Shown: in pieces, positions 22,430 through 50,220 of the stretch
Position numbering within the stretch: position 1 is the first letter of the stretch
How the letters are laid out: every line of letters starts with the position of its first letter
Source: Muraenolepis orangiensis
Lineage: Eukaryota; Chordata; Actinopteri; Gadiformes; Muraenolepididae
DNA length: 64,000 bases
Direction: 5' to 3'
Assembly: GCA_027704905.1 (NCBI GenBank)
Contig: CM051004.1
Location: 4,679,628-4,743,627 of the forward strand
Position numbers and translations under genes: made by a program
The notes under the pieces: model-generated
Told to the model about the DNA's origin: nothing
What the model saw: only the letters and a program-made list of their open reading frames with translations
Databases searched by the model: none

Positions 22430-23084
22430 TCCAGTCGTCCTCCAGGAGGGCGAGGCAGCAGTTTCTCTGGTCAGTCAGTACATGGGACCATAAACTACAG
22501 TATAATATTCATTAAAGTATTCATTAAAGTATACATTTGATTCCAAGGCCTGGAGTGTTGATTTTGCACATATAAAAACAAAACAATCCCATAATAATTA
22601 GTCTATTTCCCCGCTAAATTCCAGCTTTCCTAACAAATCAAAGTCTAATATTTGACCGTGGTGAAGGTACTGCGATGTCAGGACCAGAGAACATCTGGAT
22701 ACTAGAACTGGGACACTCTGGGATGTGCAATCTTCTGGTACCAGGGGACCAAAACGTCCCTTCCAGCCAATCAGGTGCCGAGTCTGGAGCGATGGATGAG
22801 GACAAGAGGACCAGACTCCTCCTGTCCGACACATCCAATATATTAGAGCAAAAGTATTCATATCAATAACATCTGAGCTGCAGAGCGCCGCCTACTGGCC
22901 AGGACTGGATCTGTGGTTCATGTGTTCCAGGAATAAGTTAAAGACCTCGCAAGATCTGTTCCTCCATCCTGCCTGGAGGCCCTCTCTCCCTGGACCTAGT
23001 GACCCTCACTCCCTGGACCTAGTGACCCTCTCTCCCGGGATTGGACTCCCAGTACCGAGAGAGGGATGGTCCCGGGTTCCAGTC
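22430..23084 (-). other. sh3rf1: Probable 3'UTR of sh3rf1
   Basis: Non-repetitive sequence downstream of the sh3rf1 stop codon. No canonical AATAAA is seen on the minus strand here, so the true end is undetermined. Confidence 0.4.
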
Positions 23085-38755
<15,671 letters not shown>

Positions 38756-38756
38756 G

Positions 38757-38857
38757 TCGTCAGGGGGGGAGGGCATGACGTGGTGACGAAGACGAAGACG
38801 AAGAGGAAGGGTCACGTGACTCCCATGCCTTGGCTAGGGCCGCCACGCTGCCATCAT
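38757..38857 (-). other. sh3rf1: sh3rf1 5'UTR part of the first coding exon
   Basis: A splice acceptor (TGTGTCCAG|ATGATGG) at 38858-38860 on the minus strand opens the exon that carries the start codon. It begins with an ATG followed in frame by a stop (an upstream ORF of seven codons). Confidence 0.55.
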
Positions 38858-38929
38858 CTGGACACAGTGTTATGGTTATGAAGGTATTAGGAGCATCGAG
38901 TCCTGGATTCATTCATTCAAAACAACTAG

Positions 38930-39770
38930 ACAACTAGCTAACAACAACTAGACAACTAGCTAACAACAACTAGACTACAAGCTAACAACTAGCTAACAAC
39001 AACTAGACAACTAGCTAACAACAACTAGACAACTAGCTAACAACAACTAGACTACTAGCTAACAACAACTAGACTACTAGTTAACAACAACTAGACAACT
39101 AGCTAACAACAACTAGACTACTAGCCAACATCAACTAGACTACTAGCCAACATCAACTAGACTACTAGCCAACATCAACTAGACTACTAGCTAACAACAA
39201 CTAGACTACTAGCTAACAACAACTACACTACTAGTTAACAACAACTAGACAACTAGCTAACAACAACTAGACTACTAGCCAACAACAACTAGACTACTAG
39301 CTAACAACAACTAGACTACTAGCCAACAACAACTAGACAACTAGCTAACAACAACTAGACTACTAGCTAACAACAACTAGACTACTAGCCAACAACAACT
39401 AGACTACTAGCTAACAACAACTAGACTACTAATAACAACTACACTACTAGTTAACAACAACTAGACAACTAGCCAACAACAACTAGACTACTAGCCAACA
39501 ACAACTAGACTACTAGCCAACAACAACTAGCCAACTAGCTAACAACAGCTAGACTACTAGCTAACAACAACTAGACTACTAGCAAACAACAACTAGACAA
39601 CAACTAGACTACTAGCCAACAACAACTAGCTAACTACTAGACTACTAGCCAACAACAACTAGACAACTAGCTAACAACAACTACACTACTAGCTAACAAC
39701 AACTAGCCAACAACAACTAGACTACTAGCCAACAACAACTAGACTACTAGCTAACAACTAGACTACTAGC
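38930..39770. repeat. 22-bp minisatellite AACTAGACTACTAGCTAACA
   Basis: About 38 units with CTAGCC/CTAGCT variants, followed by a GAACCAGAGAACATTATCAT array (39780-40290), in the sh3rf1 5'UTR intron. Confidence 0.95.
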
Positions 39771-39779
39771 TTTATTTGT

Positions 39780-40290
39780 CAGAAAGAACCAGAGATCATT
39801 ATTATAAACCAGAAGAACCGGAGAACATTATCATGAACCAGAGAACATTATCATGAACCAGAAGAACCGGAGAACATTATCATGAGCCAGAAGAACAGTA
39901 TCATGAACCAGAGAACATTATCATGAACTAGATAACATTATCATGAACCAGAGAACATTATCATGAACCAGATAACATTATCATGAGTCAGAAGAACATT
40001 ATCATGAACCAGATAACATTATCATGAGCCAGAAGAACATTATCATGAACCAGATAACATTATCATGAGCCAGAAGAACATTATCATGAACCAGATAACA
40101 TTATCATGAGCCAGAAGAACATTATCATGAACCAGATAACATTATCATGAGCCAGAAGAACATTATCATGAACCAGATAACATTATCATGAGCCAGAGAA
40201 CAGTATCATGAACCAGAAGAACATTATCATGAGCCAGAAGAACAGTATCATGAACCAGAGAACAGTATCATGAACCAGAAGCACCGATCA
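39780..40290. repeat. Minisatellite ATGAACCAGATAACATTATC
   Basis: About 24 units of 20-22 bp with AGCCAGAAGAAC variants. Confidence 0.94.
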
Positions 40291-40616
40291 TGTGTTCGTG
40301 TGTAGTTCAGAGCAAGTGGAACTATTACGTAACAACCCACTTGTTAGAAGTCAATCCAAGAACACAACTATGTGAGTGGCTCTCCAACATATTGATATAG
40401 ATCTAAAAGTTAGATATTTGATATCTAACATATTAATATAGTTCTTGAATATCGTTCCTGACGTCCCTGTTATTCGACAATTAAAGTTCCACACACTAAG
40501 TTAAGTTCGGCTAACTCGATAGCATCGTGCTAACAGAGTTGTAGCTCAACTTAAGACCGTTCAACACGTCACGTTCATCGCGTTAAAAGTTACGAATTAA
40601 TGAAGCGAAGTTACCT

Positions 40617-41375
40617 CTTCCAAAACAAGAGTCATCTCCTTCCAAAACAAGAGTCCTCTCCTTCCAAAACAAGAGTCCTCTCCTTCCAAAACAAGAGTCC
40701 TCTCCTCCAAAACAAGAGCCCTCTCCTCCAAAACAAGAGTCCTCTCCTTCCAAAACAAGTATTCCCCTCCAAAACAAGAGTCCTCTCCTCCAAAACAAGA
40801 GTCCTCACCTTCCAAAACAAGAGTCCTCTCCTTCCAAAACTAGAGTCCTCTCCTTCCAAAACAAGAGTCCTCTCCTCCAAAACAAGAGTCCTCTCCTTCC
40901 AAAACAAGTCTTCCCCTCCAAAACAAGAGTCCTCTCCTCCAAAACAAGAGTCTTCTCCTCCAAAACAAGAGTCCTCACCTTCCAAAACAAGAGTCCTCTC
41001 CTTCCAAAACTAGAGTCCTCTCCTTTCAAAACAAGAGTCCTCTCCTCCAAAACAAGAGTCCTCTCTTCCAAAACAAGAGTCCTCTCCTTCCAAAACAAGA
41101 GTCCTCGTCTCCAAATTAAAAGTCCTCACCTTCAAAACAAGAGTCCTCTCCTTCCAAAACTAGAGTCCTCTCCTTCCAAAACTAGAATCCTCTCATTCCA
41201 AAACAAGAGTCTTCTCCTCCAAAACAAGAGTCCTCTTCTTCCAAACAAGAGTCCTCTCCTTCCAAAACTAGTCCTCTCCTCCAAAACAAGAGTCCTCTCT
41301 TCCAAAACAAGAGTCCTCTCCCCCCAAAACAAGAGTCCTCGTCTCCAAATCAAAAGTCCTCTCCTCCAAAGTAAG
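40617..41375. repeat. 22-bp minisatellite TTCCAAAACAAGAGTCCTCT downstream of the sh3rf1 promoter
   Basis: About 34 units with CTCC/TTCC and AAGAG/TAGAG variants. The array ends about 180 bp from the likely first-exon donor at 41555. Confidence 0.95.
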
Positions 41376-41554
41376 AGTGCCCTCTTTCCGCTCCTTCGCT
41401 GTTAGCAGCTAGCGGGAGACGTGCGCTGTCTTCTTGACTTCAGTAAACGGCTCTCAAAAGTACTACCAACACGGAGTACTTTACTCTAGTACTACTGTAG
41501 CTCTAATATAGTACTACTTGTGTAGTAATAATACACGTCAGCCGCAGTACTCAC

Positions 41555-41640
41555 TTGTTACTCGCTGACGCCGGGAGTCGAACTCCAGCTGCCGAAGCCG
41601 AGCGACATGACGAGAGAATACTACTGGAGAACAAGAGGGA
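41555..41640 (-). promoter_or_regulatory. sh3rf1: Likely sh3rf1 first non-coding exon and promoter
   Basis: On the minus strand a CpG-containing segment ends in CGAGTAACAA|GTGAGTACTG, a good 5' splice site with edge 41555. It lies between the sh3rf1 coding exons and the nek1 3' end, where the sh3rf1 promoter is expected. Inferred. Confidence 0.5.
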
Positions 41641-41880
41641 GGAGACAGGAGGAGGAGCAGGGGCCGGGGGGAGAGGGAGAGGGAGATGGAGGAGCAGAGG
41701 GGGGAGAGAGAGGGAGGAGCAAGGGGGAGAGAGAGGGGCCCAGTGGTAGGTGGAGCCAGAGGGAACTGGGAGGAGAGAGGAGGTGCAGAAGTCAGGGTGT
41801 GATTGGCATAATGTGTCAACAAGGACAACCCTTACATTAGATTAGTATACTTCTTTATATCTAGTATATCGTCAAGAATA

Positions 41881-41914
41881 GACGCTAGTCGTAATACGAA
41901 TTACGACTAGCGTC
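41881..41914. other. Perfect 15-bp stem, 4-nt loop inverted repeat
   Basis: GACGCTAGTCGTAAT, loop ACGA, ATTACGACTAGCGTC. It lies immediately before a long C-rich tract. Confidence 0.9.
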
Positions 41915-42112
41915 CCCCCCCCCCTGCTGCTGCACCCCCCCCCCCCCCCCCTGCTGCTGCACGCACCCCCCCCCCCTGCTGACGCCCCCTCTGCTGCCCC
42001 CCCCCCCCTGCTCACGCCCCCTCTGCTGCCCCCCCCCCTGCTGCTGCCCCCCCCCCCTGCTGACGCCCCCTCTGCTGCCCCACGCCCCTGCCCCCCCCCC
42101 CCCCCCCCCCCT
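41915..42112. repeat. Poly-C/CTGCTG repeats, G-quadruplex-prone on the minus strand
   Basis: Runs of 8-20 C separated by TGCTGCTGC or TGACGCCCCCTCTGCTG. The minus strand has many G runs. Confidence 0.92.
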
Positions 42113-42242
42113 CGGCTCAACACCTATAACAATCACCACCAATGTCTGACTAACTGTAAAAAACAACTGTAAAAACAAACTATCACAACTCCCTCCCTCT
42201 CTATACTTTACATATGTATTACTAAGATACCTGGTTACTGTA

Positions 42243-42645
42243 CCTGCCATATATATTCAAATCTGTTGATAGAACTGCTCCTACTCCTGTATATACGTAT
42301 ACATTTATACTTGCCATACATTATATATGCTCACTTATACTGTATATACATTTACATCTATATATTTGTATCCTGCTTTCAATAATAGCATACCCCTGAT
42401 CACTACGTTAACTTATCACTTACCTGTATATACATATACCTATTATTATGCTCATATCACATTTATAGCTAGACTGTCTTTTAACCTGTAAATTTAAACT
42501 CTAAATTATATTATATTACCATGCACTTTACTGCAACATTTGCACTAGATTAGCATCTAATACTTCTTAGATGCTAAATAGTTTTCGCTGTACTGTACTT
42601 GTGCTGTGCAATGACAATACATTTGAATCTAATCTAACTACGTTA
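42243..42645 (+). mobile_element. LINE 3'UTR fragment (same family as 4552-5135)
   Basis: Shares TCTGTTGATAGAACTGC, ACCTATTATTATGCTCATAT and the terminal TGTGCTGTGCAATGACAATA plus AATCTAATCTAA. It lies between sh3rf1 and nek1. Confidence 0.8.
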
Positions 42646-43128
42646 ATAACTACACAAGATAACTAATAACTACAGAAGTAATTTATTTAAACTCAAATAG
42701 ACTCAAACTCAAAAAGATATTTCGATATTTAAAAAGCAGATACTTTTACACTTGTATATATTCACGCGTTGTGTTGAGTCTCATCCTGAATAGAATCAGA
42801 CATCAGGACCAACGAGAGACCGAGGAGAAGGAGTCCCGTAACCAGGAGATTATTGGAGGAGGTGGCACTTTGGTGTCACTATGATGGTAGAGATGCTAGC
42901 AGGATGTCTCCGGTCATATTTCATCGCTGGGTGAACTCAACACTCATGACTTCATTGAGAGGTTATTGAATGAGGTGTTTTTGTTTTACATGAATTACAA
43001 CACTTCTGGTAACGATTCTCCTGGTTTCATATTCCAATAAACACATGTATTCATTCTTCACAAAGTGTTGATCCAGGATAGACGGGTACAAATAAACAAG
43101 TAACAGAACAATACACAATAAAGTTTAT

Positions 43129-43143
43129 TTCAAAAGTTTATTT
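43129..43143 (-). promoter_or_regulatory. nek1: AATAAA polyadenylation signals of nek1
   Basis: Two TTTATT motifs on plus (AATAAA on minus) lie about 530 bp beyond the nek1 stop codon and delimit a 3'UTR of about 0.5 kb (43145-43668). Confidence 0.65.
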
Positions 43144-43668
43144 TATAGAAATAATTATAATATTTTGTCCATACAGTAACTTCAGTGGAACATCGGACTA
43201 CCAGACAGGTAGTAAACCAGTCAGTAGAAACGGGTAGAAAACAGAAGCTGGAATCCGGCTGATGAAAAGCTTGTAGGAAAAAGAGGCTGATTTGGTTTTG
43301 AGTCCTTGTGTGTGTTCCTCTGTTGCAGAACAACAACTGACACAACTACAACTTGGAGAACAGTGACCTGTAGAAGTGATCATTATTAAGAACAGAATAC
43401 CACCTACATAATAACTTAAGACACACACACACACACACACACATCCACATGTAGGTGAGCTTTGGTTAGTAAGAACACTTCAGGACTCATCTGATTAAAG
43501 ATACAGGCTGCAGTCCATCGAGTGGACTACATTACCCATCATGCAAGTGTGCCTGAAACACTTTCACATGTGATGCTACGACTCCATGCATAGATCCTTC
43601 TGTCCTTCTGACAAAGATGTCTGGAGACCGGAACATTACGGCAACATTACCGGCAGAAGACTGGGACA

Positions 43669-46600
43669 TTACTCATGGTTACCTAGGAGAGAGGGAACAA
43701 GGAGAGAGGGAACAATGAACAAGGAGAGAGGGAGCGAGCAGAGAGGGAACAAGGACCCAGGAGAGAGGGAGCAAGCAGAGAGGGAACAAGGACCCAGGAG
43801 AGAGGGAGCAAGCAGAGAGGGAACAAGGACCCAGGAGAGAGGAAACAAGCAGAGAGGGAACAAGGAACCAGGAGATAGGGAACAAGGAGAGAGGGACCAA
43901 TTGAACAAGGAGAGAGGGAACAAGCAGAGAGGAAACAAGGAACCAGGAGCTTCAGACTAGTGAGGAGGTGAAGCCTACCTTCCTCGTAGGCCCCGTCAGC
44001 CATGACCAGGTGGAGGATGTCAGGGTACAGGTGCTGGTGTTGGGTCCCCAGGATGCTGAGCACCAGGTTGGAGCCCAGCTCAATGCTCTCATCCTCATCC
44101 TCGTGGATCGCCTTCATCACACAGGGAGACCACCACGTCACATGACCATGGGTTTAGGAGGTCTGAAGGTGTTTAGGAGGTCTGGAGGAGTTTAGGAGGT
44201 CTGAAGGAGTTTAGGATGTATGGAGGGTTTCGGAGGTCTGGAGGGTTTCGGAGGTCTGGAGAGTTTAGGAGGTCTGAAGGTTTTAGGAGGTCTGGAGGGT
44301 TAAGGAGGTCTGAATGAGTTTAGCAGGTCTGGAGTGTTTAGGAGGTCTGGAGGGTTTAGGAGGTCTGAAGGAGTTAAGGAGGTCGGAAGTAGTTGAGGAG
44401 GTCTGGAGGGTTTAGGAGGTCTGAAGGAGTTGAGGAGGTCTGCAGGAGTTTAGGAGGGTTTAGGTCTGCATTGTTTAGGAGGTCTGGATGGTTTAGGAGT
44501 CTGGAGGGTTTAGGAGGTCTGGAGGTTTCAGGAGGTCGGGAGGGTTTAGGAGGTCTGAAGGAGTTTAGGAGGTCTGGAGGGTTTAGGAGGTCTGGAGAGT
44601 TTAGGAGGTCTGGAGGGTTTAGGAGGTCTGAAGGGGTTTAGGAGGTCTGGAGAGTTGAGGAGGTCTGGAGGGTTGAGGAGGTCTGGAGGGTTGAGGAGGT
44701 CTGGAGAGTTGAGGAGGTCTGGAGGGTTTAGGAGGTCTGAAGGAGTTTAGACGATCTAGAGGTTTAGGAGGTCTGAAGGAGTTTAGACGATCTGGAGGTT
44801 TAGGAGTTCCAAACCTTAATCTTGTTGTAGGCCTGGATGTAGTTATCGACGCCCATCAGCTCCTCCAGGTTGAAGCGCAGCTCTTCCAGACGGCTGAAGA
44901 TACTGTCCTGGTACTCCTTCCCATCCTCTTCCTCACCGCTGTCTGGAGGTCAGAGGAATGATAACATAACCTGTAGTCTGATGACAACATAACCTGTAGT
45001 CTGATGAAATCATAACCTAGTCTGATGACATCATAACCTGTAGTCTGATGACATCATAACCTGTAGTCTGATGACATCATAACCTGTAGTCTGATGACAT
45101 CATAACCTAGTCTGATGACATCATAACCTGTAGTCTGATTACATCATAACCTAGTCTGATGACATCATAACATGTAGTCTGATGACATCATAACATGTAG
45201 TCTGATGACATCATAACCTGTAGTCTGAGGACATCATGACCTGTAGTCTGATGGCATCATAATCTTTAGTCGGATGACATCATAACCGGTAGTCTGATGA
45301 CATCATTACATGTAGTCTGATGACATCATAACTCACCTGAGTGCCACTCCTCGTTCAGCTGGCTGTTGCTGCTGTGCTCCTCCTGCTCCTCCTCCTCCTC
45401 CTCCTCATCTCCAGGACTTCCATTGGATTCTTCATCATCCTCCTCCTCTTCATCATCATCGTCCTCTATCATCTGGTTAAGCTCCTCCTCCTCCTCAGGA
45501 GCACCTCCCCCCTCACAGAGGGGCGGAGCTATGGCTCCTGCTGGGTTTCCGTTGAAGTCTCCTCCTCGATGCTCCTCCTCCTCCTCCTCCTCCTCCTCCT
45601 CCTCCTCCTTCCTCTTCTGGTGGGCTTCTGTTGAAGTCCTCGTCCTCCTCCTGGAGGAGTCTCTCCATGGAGGCCCTGAGTTCCCTCAGGTCCTCATCCT
45701 CGTATCCCCTGACAACACAGCAGCCTGCGGTTAGCACTGCTAAATAAGCTAACATATAGCGAGCTGCTAACTAAGCTAACATATAGCAGGGGTTCTCAAA
45801 CTGGGGTCCGGATTTGATTATCATCATCAATTATTATTTATAAAATTGCGTTTTGTTAAAAATTGCCCCGTAAAAAAATGCTTATCTACAGACGGGGAGC
45901 ATTTGCGCCAATCAAACAAGCATATAGTGTTCATTACTCCCACCCATGTTGTGACACATCACGTCAATTATGACCGTTTCTGCTGCTGCAAAGCTCGGCT
46001 GATTAGCCATCCCGCTAGCTTGCGAGCTAAATACGGATCAATATTTCAGTCAGTCCGGTCAGTCCACATCGTCAAGTCACGCTAAGCCCAAACAAGCTAA
46101 AATTTGACTACAATTATGTCATGTTTGGTTTTTTGATAACAGCGACGGAAGACAGCATGTGTCTTCTGGTGCGAATGAAGCCATGAAACCAACCAAGCTA
46201 AAGCAACATCTGATTACAAAGCACCCTGAATATAATTATATTTAATTTAAGGACAAAACTAAATAATGCTTCAGTCTAAAGATACATCCGCCAAAAAACA
46301 CGGGCGTGGGCTTGATTACTATGGTGTGTTCTGTAACGCTTTTATGATAACTTCCATAATCATTTGTTAAGAGCTTTCTGACAATGATTTGAATAAGGAG
46401 CAATACGTTCATTATTTAAAAGTTTAAGCATTTAATGAAAGTCAGCCTTTTTCATTTTAAACGGCTGGTTTTATTAGGACTATGCCACCTATTTTTACTG
46501 TTCATAGTCCTATGACTTTGTCTTGTTTCTGTCGTTACTGTTCGTCTTGTATCTGTTCATAGTCCTATGACTATGTCTTGTTACTGTTCGTCTTGTTACT

Positions 46601-49600
46601 GTTCATAGTCCTATGACTATGTCTTGTTACTGTTCGTCTTGTATCTGTTCATAGTCCTATGACTATGTCTTGTTACTGTTCGTCTTGTATCTGTTCATAG
46701 TCCTATGACTGTCTTGTTACTGTTCGTCTTGTATCTGTTCATAGTCCTATGACTATGTCTTGTTACTGTTCGTCTTGTTACTGTTCATAGTCCTATGACT
46801 ATGTCTTGTTACTGTTCGTCTTGTATCTGTTCATAGTCCTATGACTATGTCTTGTTACTGTTCGTCTTGTATCTGTTCATAGTCCTATGACTATGTCTTG
46901 TTACTGTTCGTCTTGTATCTGTTCATAGTCCTATGACTATGTCTTGTTACTGTTCATAGTCATAGGACGATGTCTTGTTACTGGTATATAAGTATGGAAT
47001 ATATATATAAATACACAAAGTATATGTGGTATTAACATGATTCAAATTTAAATGTGTTTATTACTATGAAACAGGTCTGAATTATTTAGAATATTATTTT
47101 TAGAATACAAATAGTTCCAATGGCATCTAAGAGTACAAACGGTAGTTAGTGTATGTTTATTCGGTGTTACGATTTTGAGGGGGTCCTTGGGACATATTCT
47201 TTTTGGTCCCTGGCCCCAAAAAAGTTGGAGAACATGGCGTCAGCATGGCGGCATGGCCAGCATGCTACCACACAGTACAGTAAGCAGCATAAGCTAGCGG
47301 TAACAGTGATGAGAGGAACACAAGTCTTACTCCTCAGCCTCTGATTGGTCCTCATCCTTGGCCTCCAGGTCCTCCACCTCCAAGTGGTTGTCGGGGGCGA
47401 TGGCCTGATCGTTGCCGGGGACGACCACCCGGTCCGGAGGAGGAGGAGGAGAGCTGAAGAGATGAGTCAGGTCTGGTAGAGAGCACGTCCTCAGCATCTA
47501 CACACACACATAATAATAATAATAAAATAATTGAATCCAGTGAAAGGCGTTAGTAAACATCCTCTTGGTAGCACCAAGTCTGATCCTCCCGACTCCTTGG
47601 TTCTGTAGGTTCATTTCCTTGTCTTGCGTCCTTGTCCACTAACCCCCTTAGTGTATTGTCCCTTAACTTGTCCTCTCCCTCCTGTCCTCCTTCACTGACC
47701 CTCACCTGTTGGTTCCTTTGTACTGTTCTCTGAAGGTGTCCTCACATGTTCTACTGAACCAAACTGTTCTTCAACCACCGATGAAGAACACACTGGTGTG
47801 TGTGTGTGTGTCCATGTGATGTGAACTACACCTGGTCCCCACCCAGGCGTCCTCTCATCATTAATAACTCTATACATATCATCATTAATAACTAAATATA
47901 ATAATGAATAACTCTATAAATATAATAATTAATAACTATACATATAATAAATAACTATAAACATAATAACTATACATATTAATACTAATAACTCTATACA
48001 TCTAATAATTAATAACTAACTATAATAATTTCTAACTCTTTACAAATAATAATTAATAACTATACATAAAGAATAACTCTTTACATATTATAATTAATCA
48101 TTCTATAAATATAATAATAACTATACATATAATAATTTACTCTAAATATCCTCATTTCTAACTCTAAATATATTAATTAATAACTATAAAGATATGAATT
48201 AATAACTCAATATCATCAATAATAACTATATCCAAATCATAATCTATAACTATAAATATCATTAATAACTTTAGAAATATCATTAATAACTATAAATATC
48301 AGACCGCCACATATTAAAACATGATATTAATATTATGATCACTTACCTTTCGTAGTTCCACTTTCATCACTTCATAACTGTTTAAACTATTTTAATTAGT
48401 TAAACCTTTAACTTATTGGACTATATATTAACTTTCAACTATTTTTACTTATTGGACTATATTAACTTTCAACTATTTCAACCGTTTTAACTATAACTAT
48501 TAAAACAGTTTTACCGTTTTAACTATTATAACAATTAAAATAGTTTTAATGTTTTAACTTTTATAACTATTTGAACAGTTTTAGATATTATAACTATGAT
48601 AACTACTTTAACAGTTGTATCTATATTAACTATTTCAACTATTTTAACTATTTAAGCTATTTTAACAGTTAACAGTTTTAACTATATTAACTAATTGGAA
48701 CTTGTCTAAGTGTAGTGAGCCCTCACCCTGGGGTTGGGGGAGTCAAACAGGCCGGTGGAGAGGCCCAGCAGGAGGCCGCGGTGCTGCTGGGAGGAGGAGC
48801 GCAGGGGGGAGTTGGAGCGGGAGGAGGAGTCGTCGTCCAGGGAGGACTGGGCCGACAGGAGGGCCAGGGTCCGCCGGTGGGCAGGAGAACACAGCTTGGA
48901 GAACACAGGCTCCTCCCACAGGGGCGGAGCTAGAGGGGGGGGGGTAACATAGGGTTAAAGCTGCTGTCTCTGCTCCTCCCTCCCTCTCTGCTCCTTCTTC
49001 CCTCTCTGCTCCTCCCTCCCTCTCTGCTCCTCCCTCCCCCTCTGCTCCTCCCTCCCTGCTCCTTCTTCCCTCTCTGCTCCTTCTTCCCCCTCTGCTCCTC
49101 CCTTCCCCTCTGCTCCTCCCTCCCTCTCTGCTCCTTCTTCCCTCTCTGCTCCTTCTTCCCTCTCTGCTCCTTCTTCCCTCTCTGCTCCTCCCTCCCTCTC
49201 TGCTCCTTCTTCCCTCTCTGCTCCTTCTTCCCTCTCTGCTCCTCCCTCCCTCTCTGTTCCTCCCTCCCTCTCTGCTCCTTCTTCCCTCTCTGCTCCTCCC
49301 TCCCTCTCTGCTCCTTCCTCCCTCTCTGCTCCTCCCTCCCTCTCTGCTCCTTCTTCCCTCTCTGCCCATCCCTCAGTCTCCTTGGGGGCGGCAGGATAGC
49401 TCAGTCTGTTGGTACTTGGCTTGGGCACCGGAAGGTCCCCGGTAAAGTCCCCGAAACACCTGGGCACTGCCGAGGTGCCCTTGAGCAAGGCATCAGACCC
49501 CTACACTGCTCCCTGGGCGCTGTATATATAAATAGCTGTCCACTGCTCCTCATACTAGGATGGGTTAAAACACATTTCACTGTGAGTGTACATGTGACTA

Positions 49601-50183
49601 ATAAAGAGGATTCAATCCTCCAGATTTAGATTTAGATTTTAGATCTCTGCTCCTCCTCTCTCTTGTTGTATTGATAACACGTATTGACAACACGTTGTAT
49701 TGATAACACGTTGTATTGATAACACGTTGTATTGATAACACGTTGTATTGATAACACGTTGTATTGATAACACGTTGTATTGATAACACGTTGTATTGAT
49801 AACACGTTGTATTGATATCAACTAACCTGCTGATTCAGTGAGTCCATCTGTTTTCCTCTCTCTGGTCTCGGGAGCTACGGCGCCCTCTGGTGGTCTGAGA
49901 GAGAAGGACACCTCAGTTATAACCTGACCGGTCAGTATCTAAAGGGTGGGTGTGTGGGTGTGTGTCTGTGGACTCACGGGGGTGGCTGCTGCCAGACCTG
50001 CTGCACCAAACATGGGGAGCGTGCAGGCTGCAATGTGCACACTCCCAGAACCACAGACTCCAGGTCAGGGGGGTCTGGAGAGGGCAGAGCATATGAGAAA
50101 GAGAGACAGAGAGACACAGACAGAGAGACACAGACAGAGAGACAGAGACAGAGAGACACAGACAGACAGACAGAGACACAGAC

Positions 50184-50220
<37 letters not shown>

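Noticed and set aside
49743..49994. Reading frames of the SINE and nearby arrays as genes
   Set aside because: Frames follow tandem repeats; the real nek1 exon is 49894-49827 by phase.
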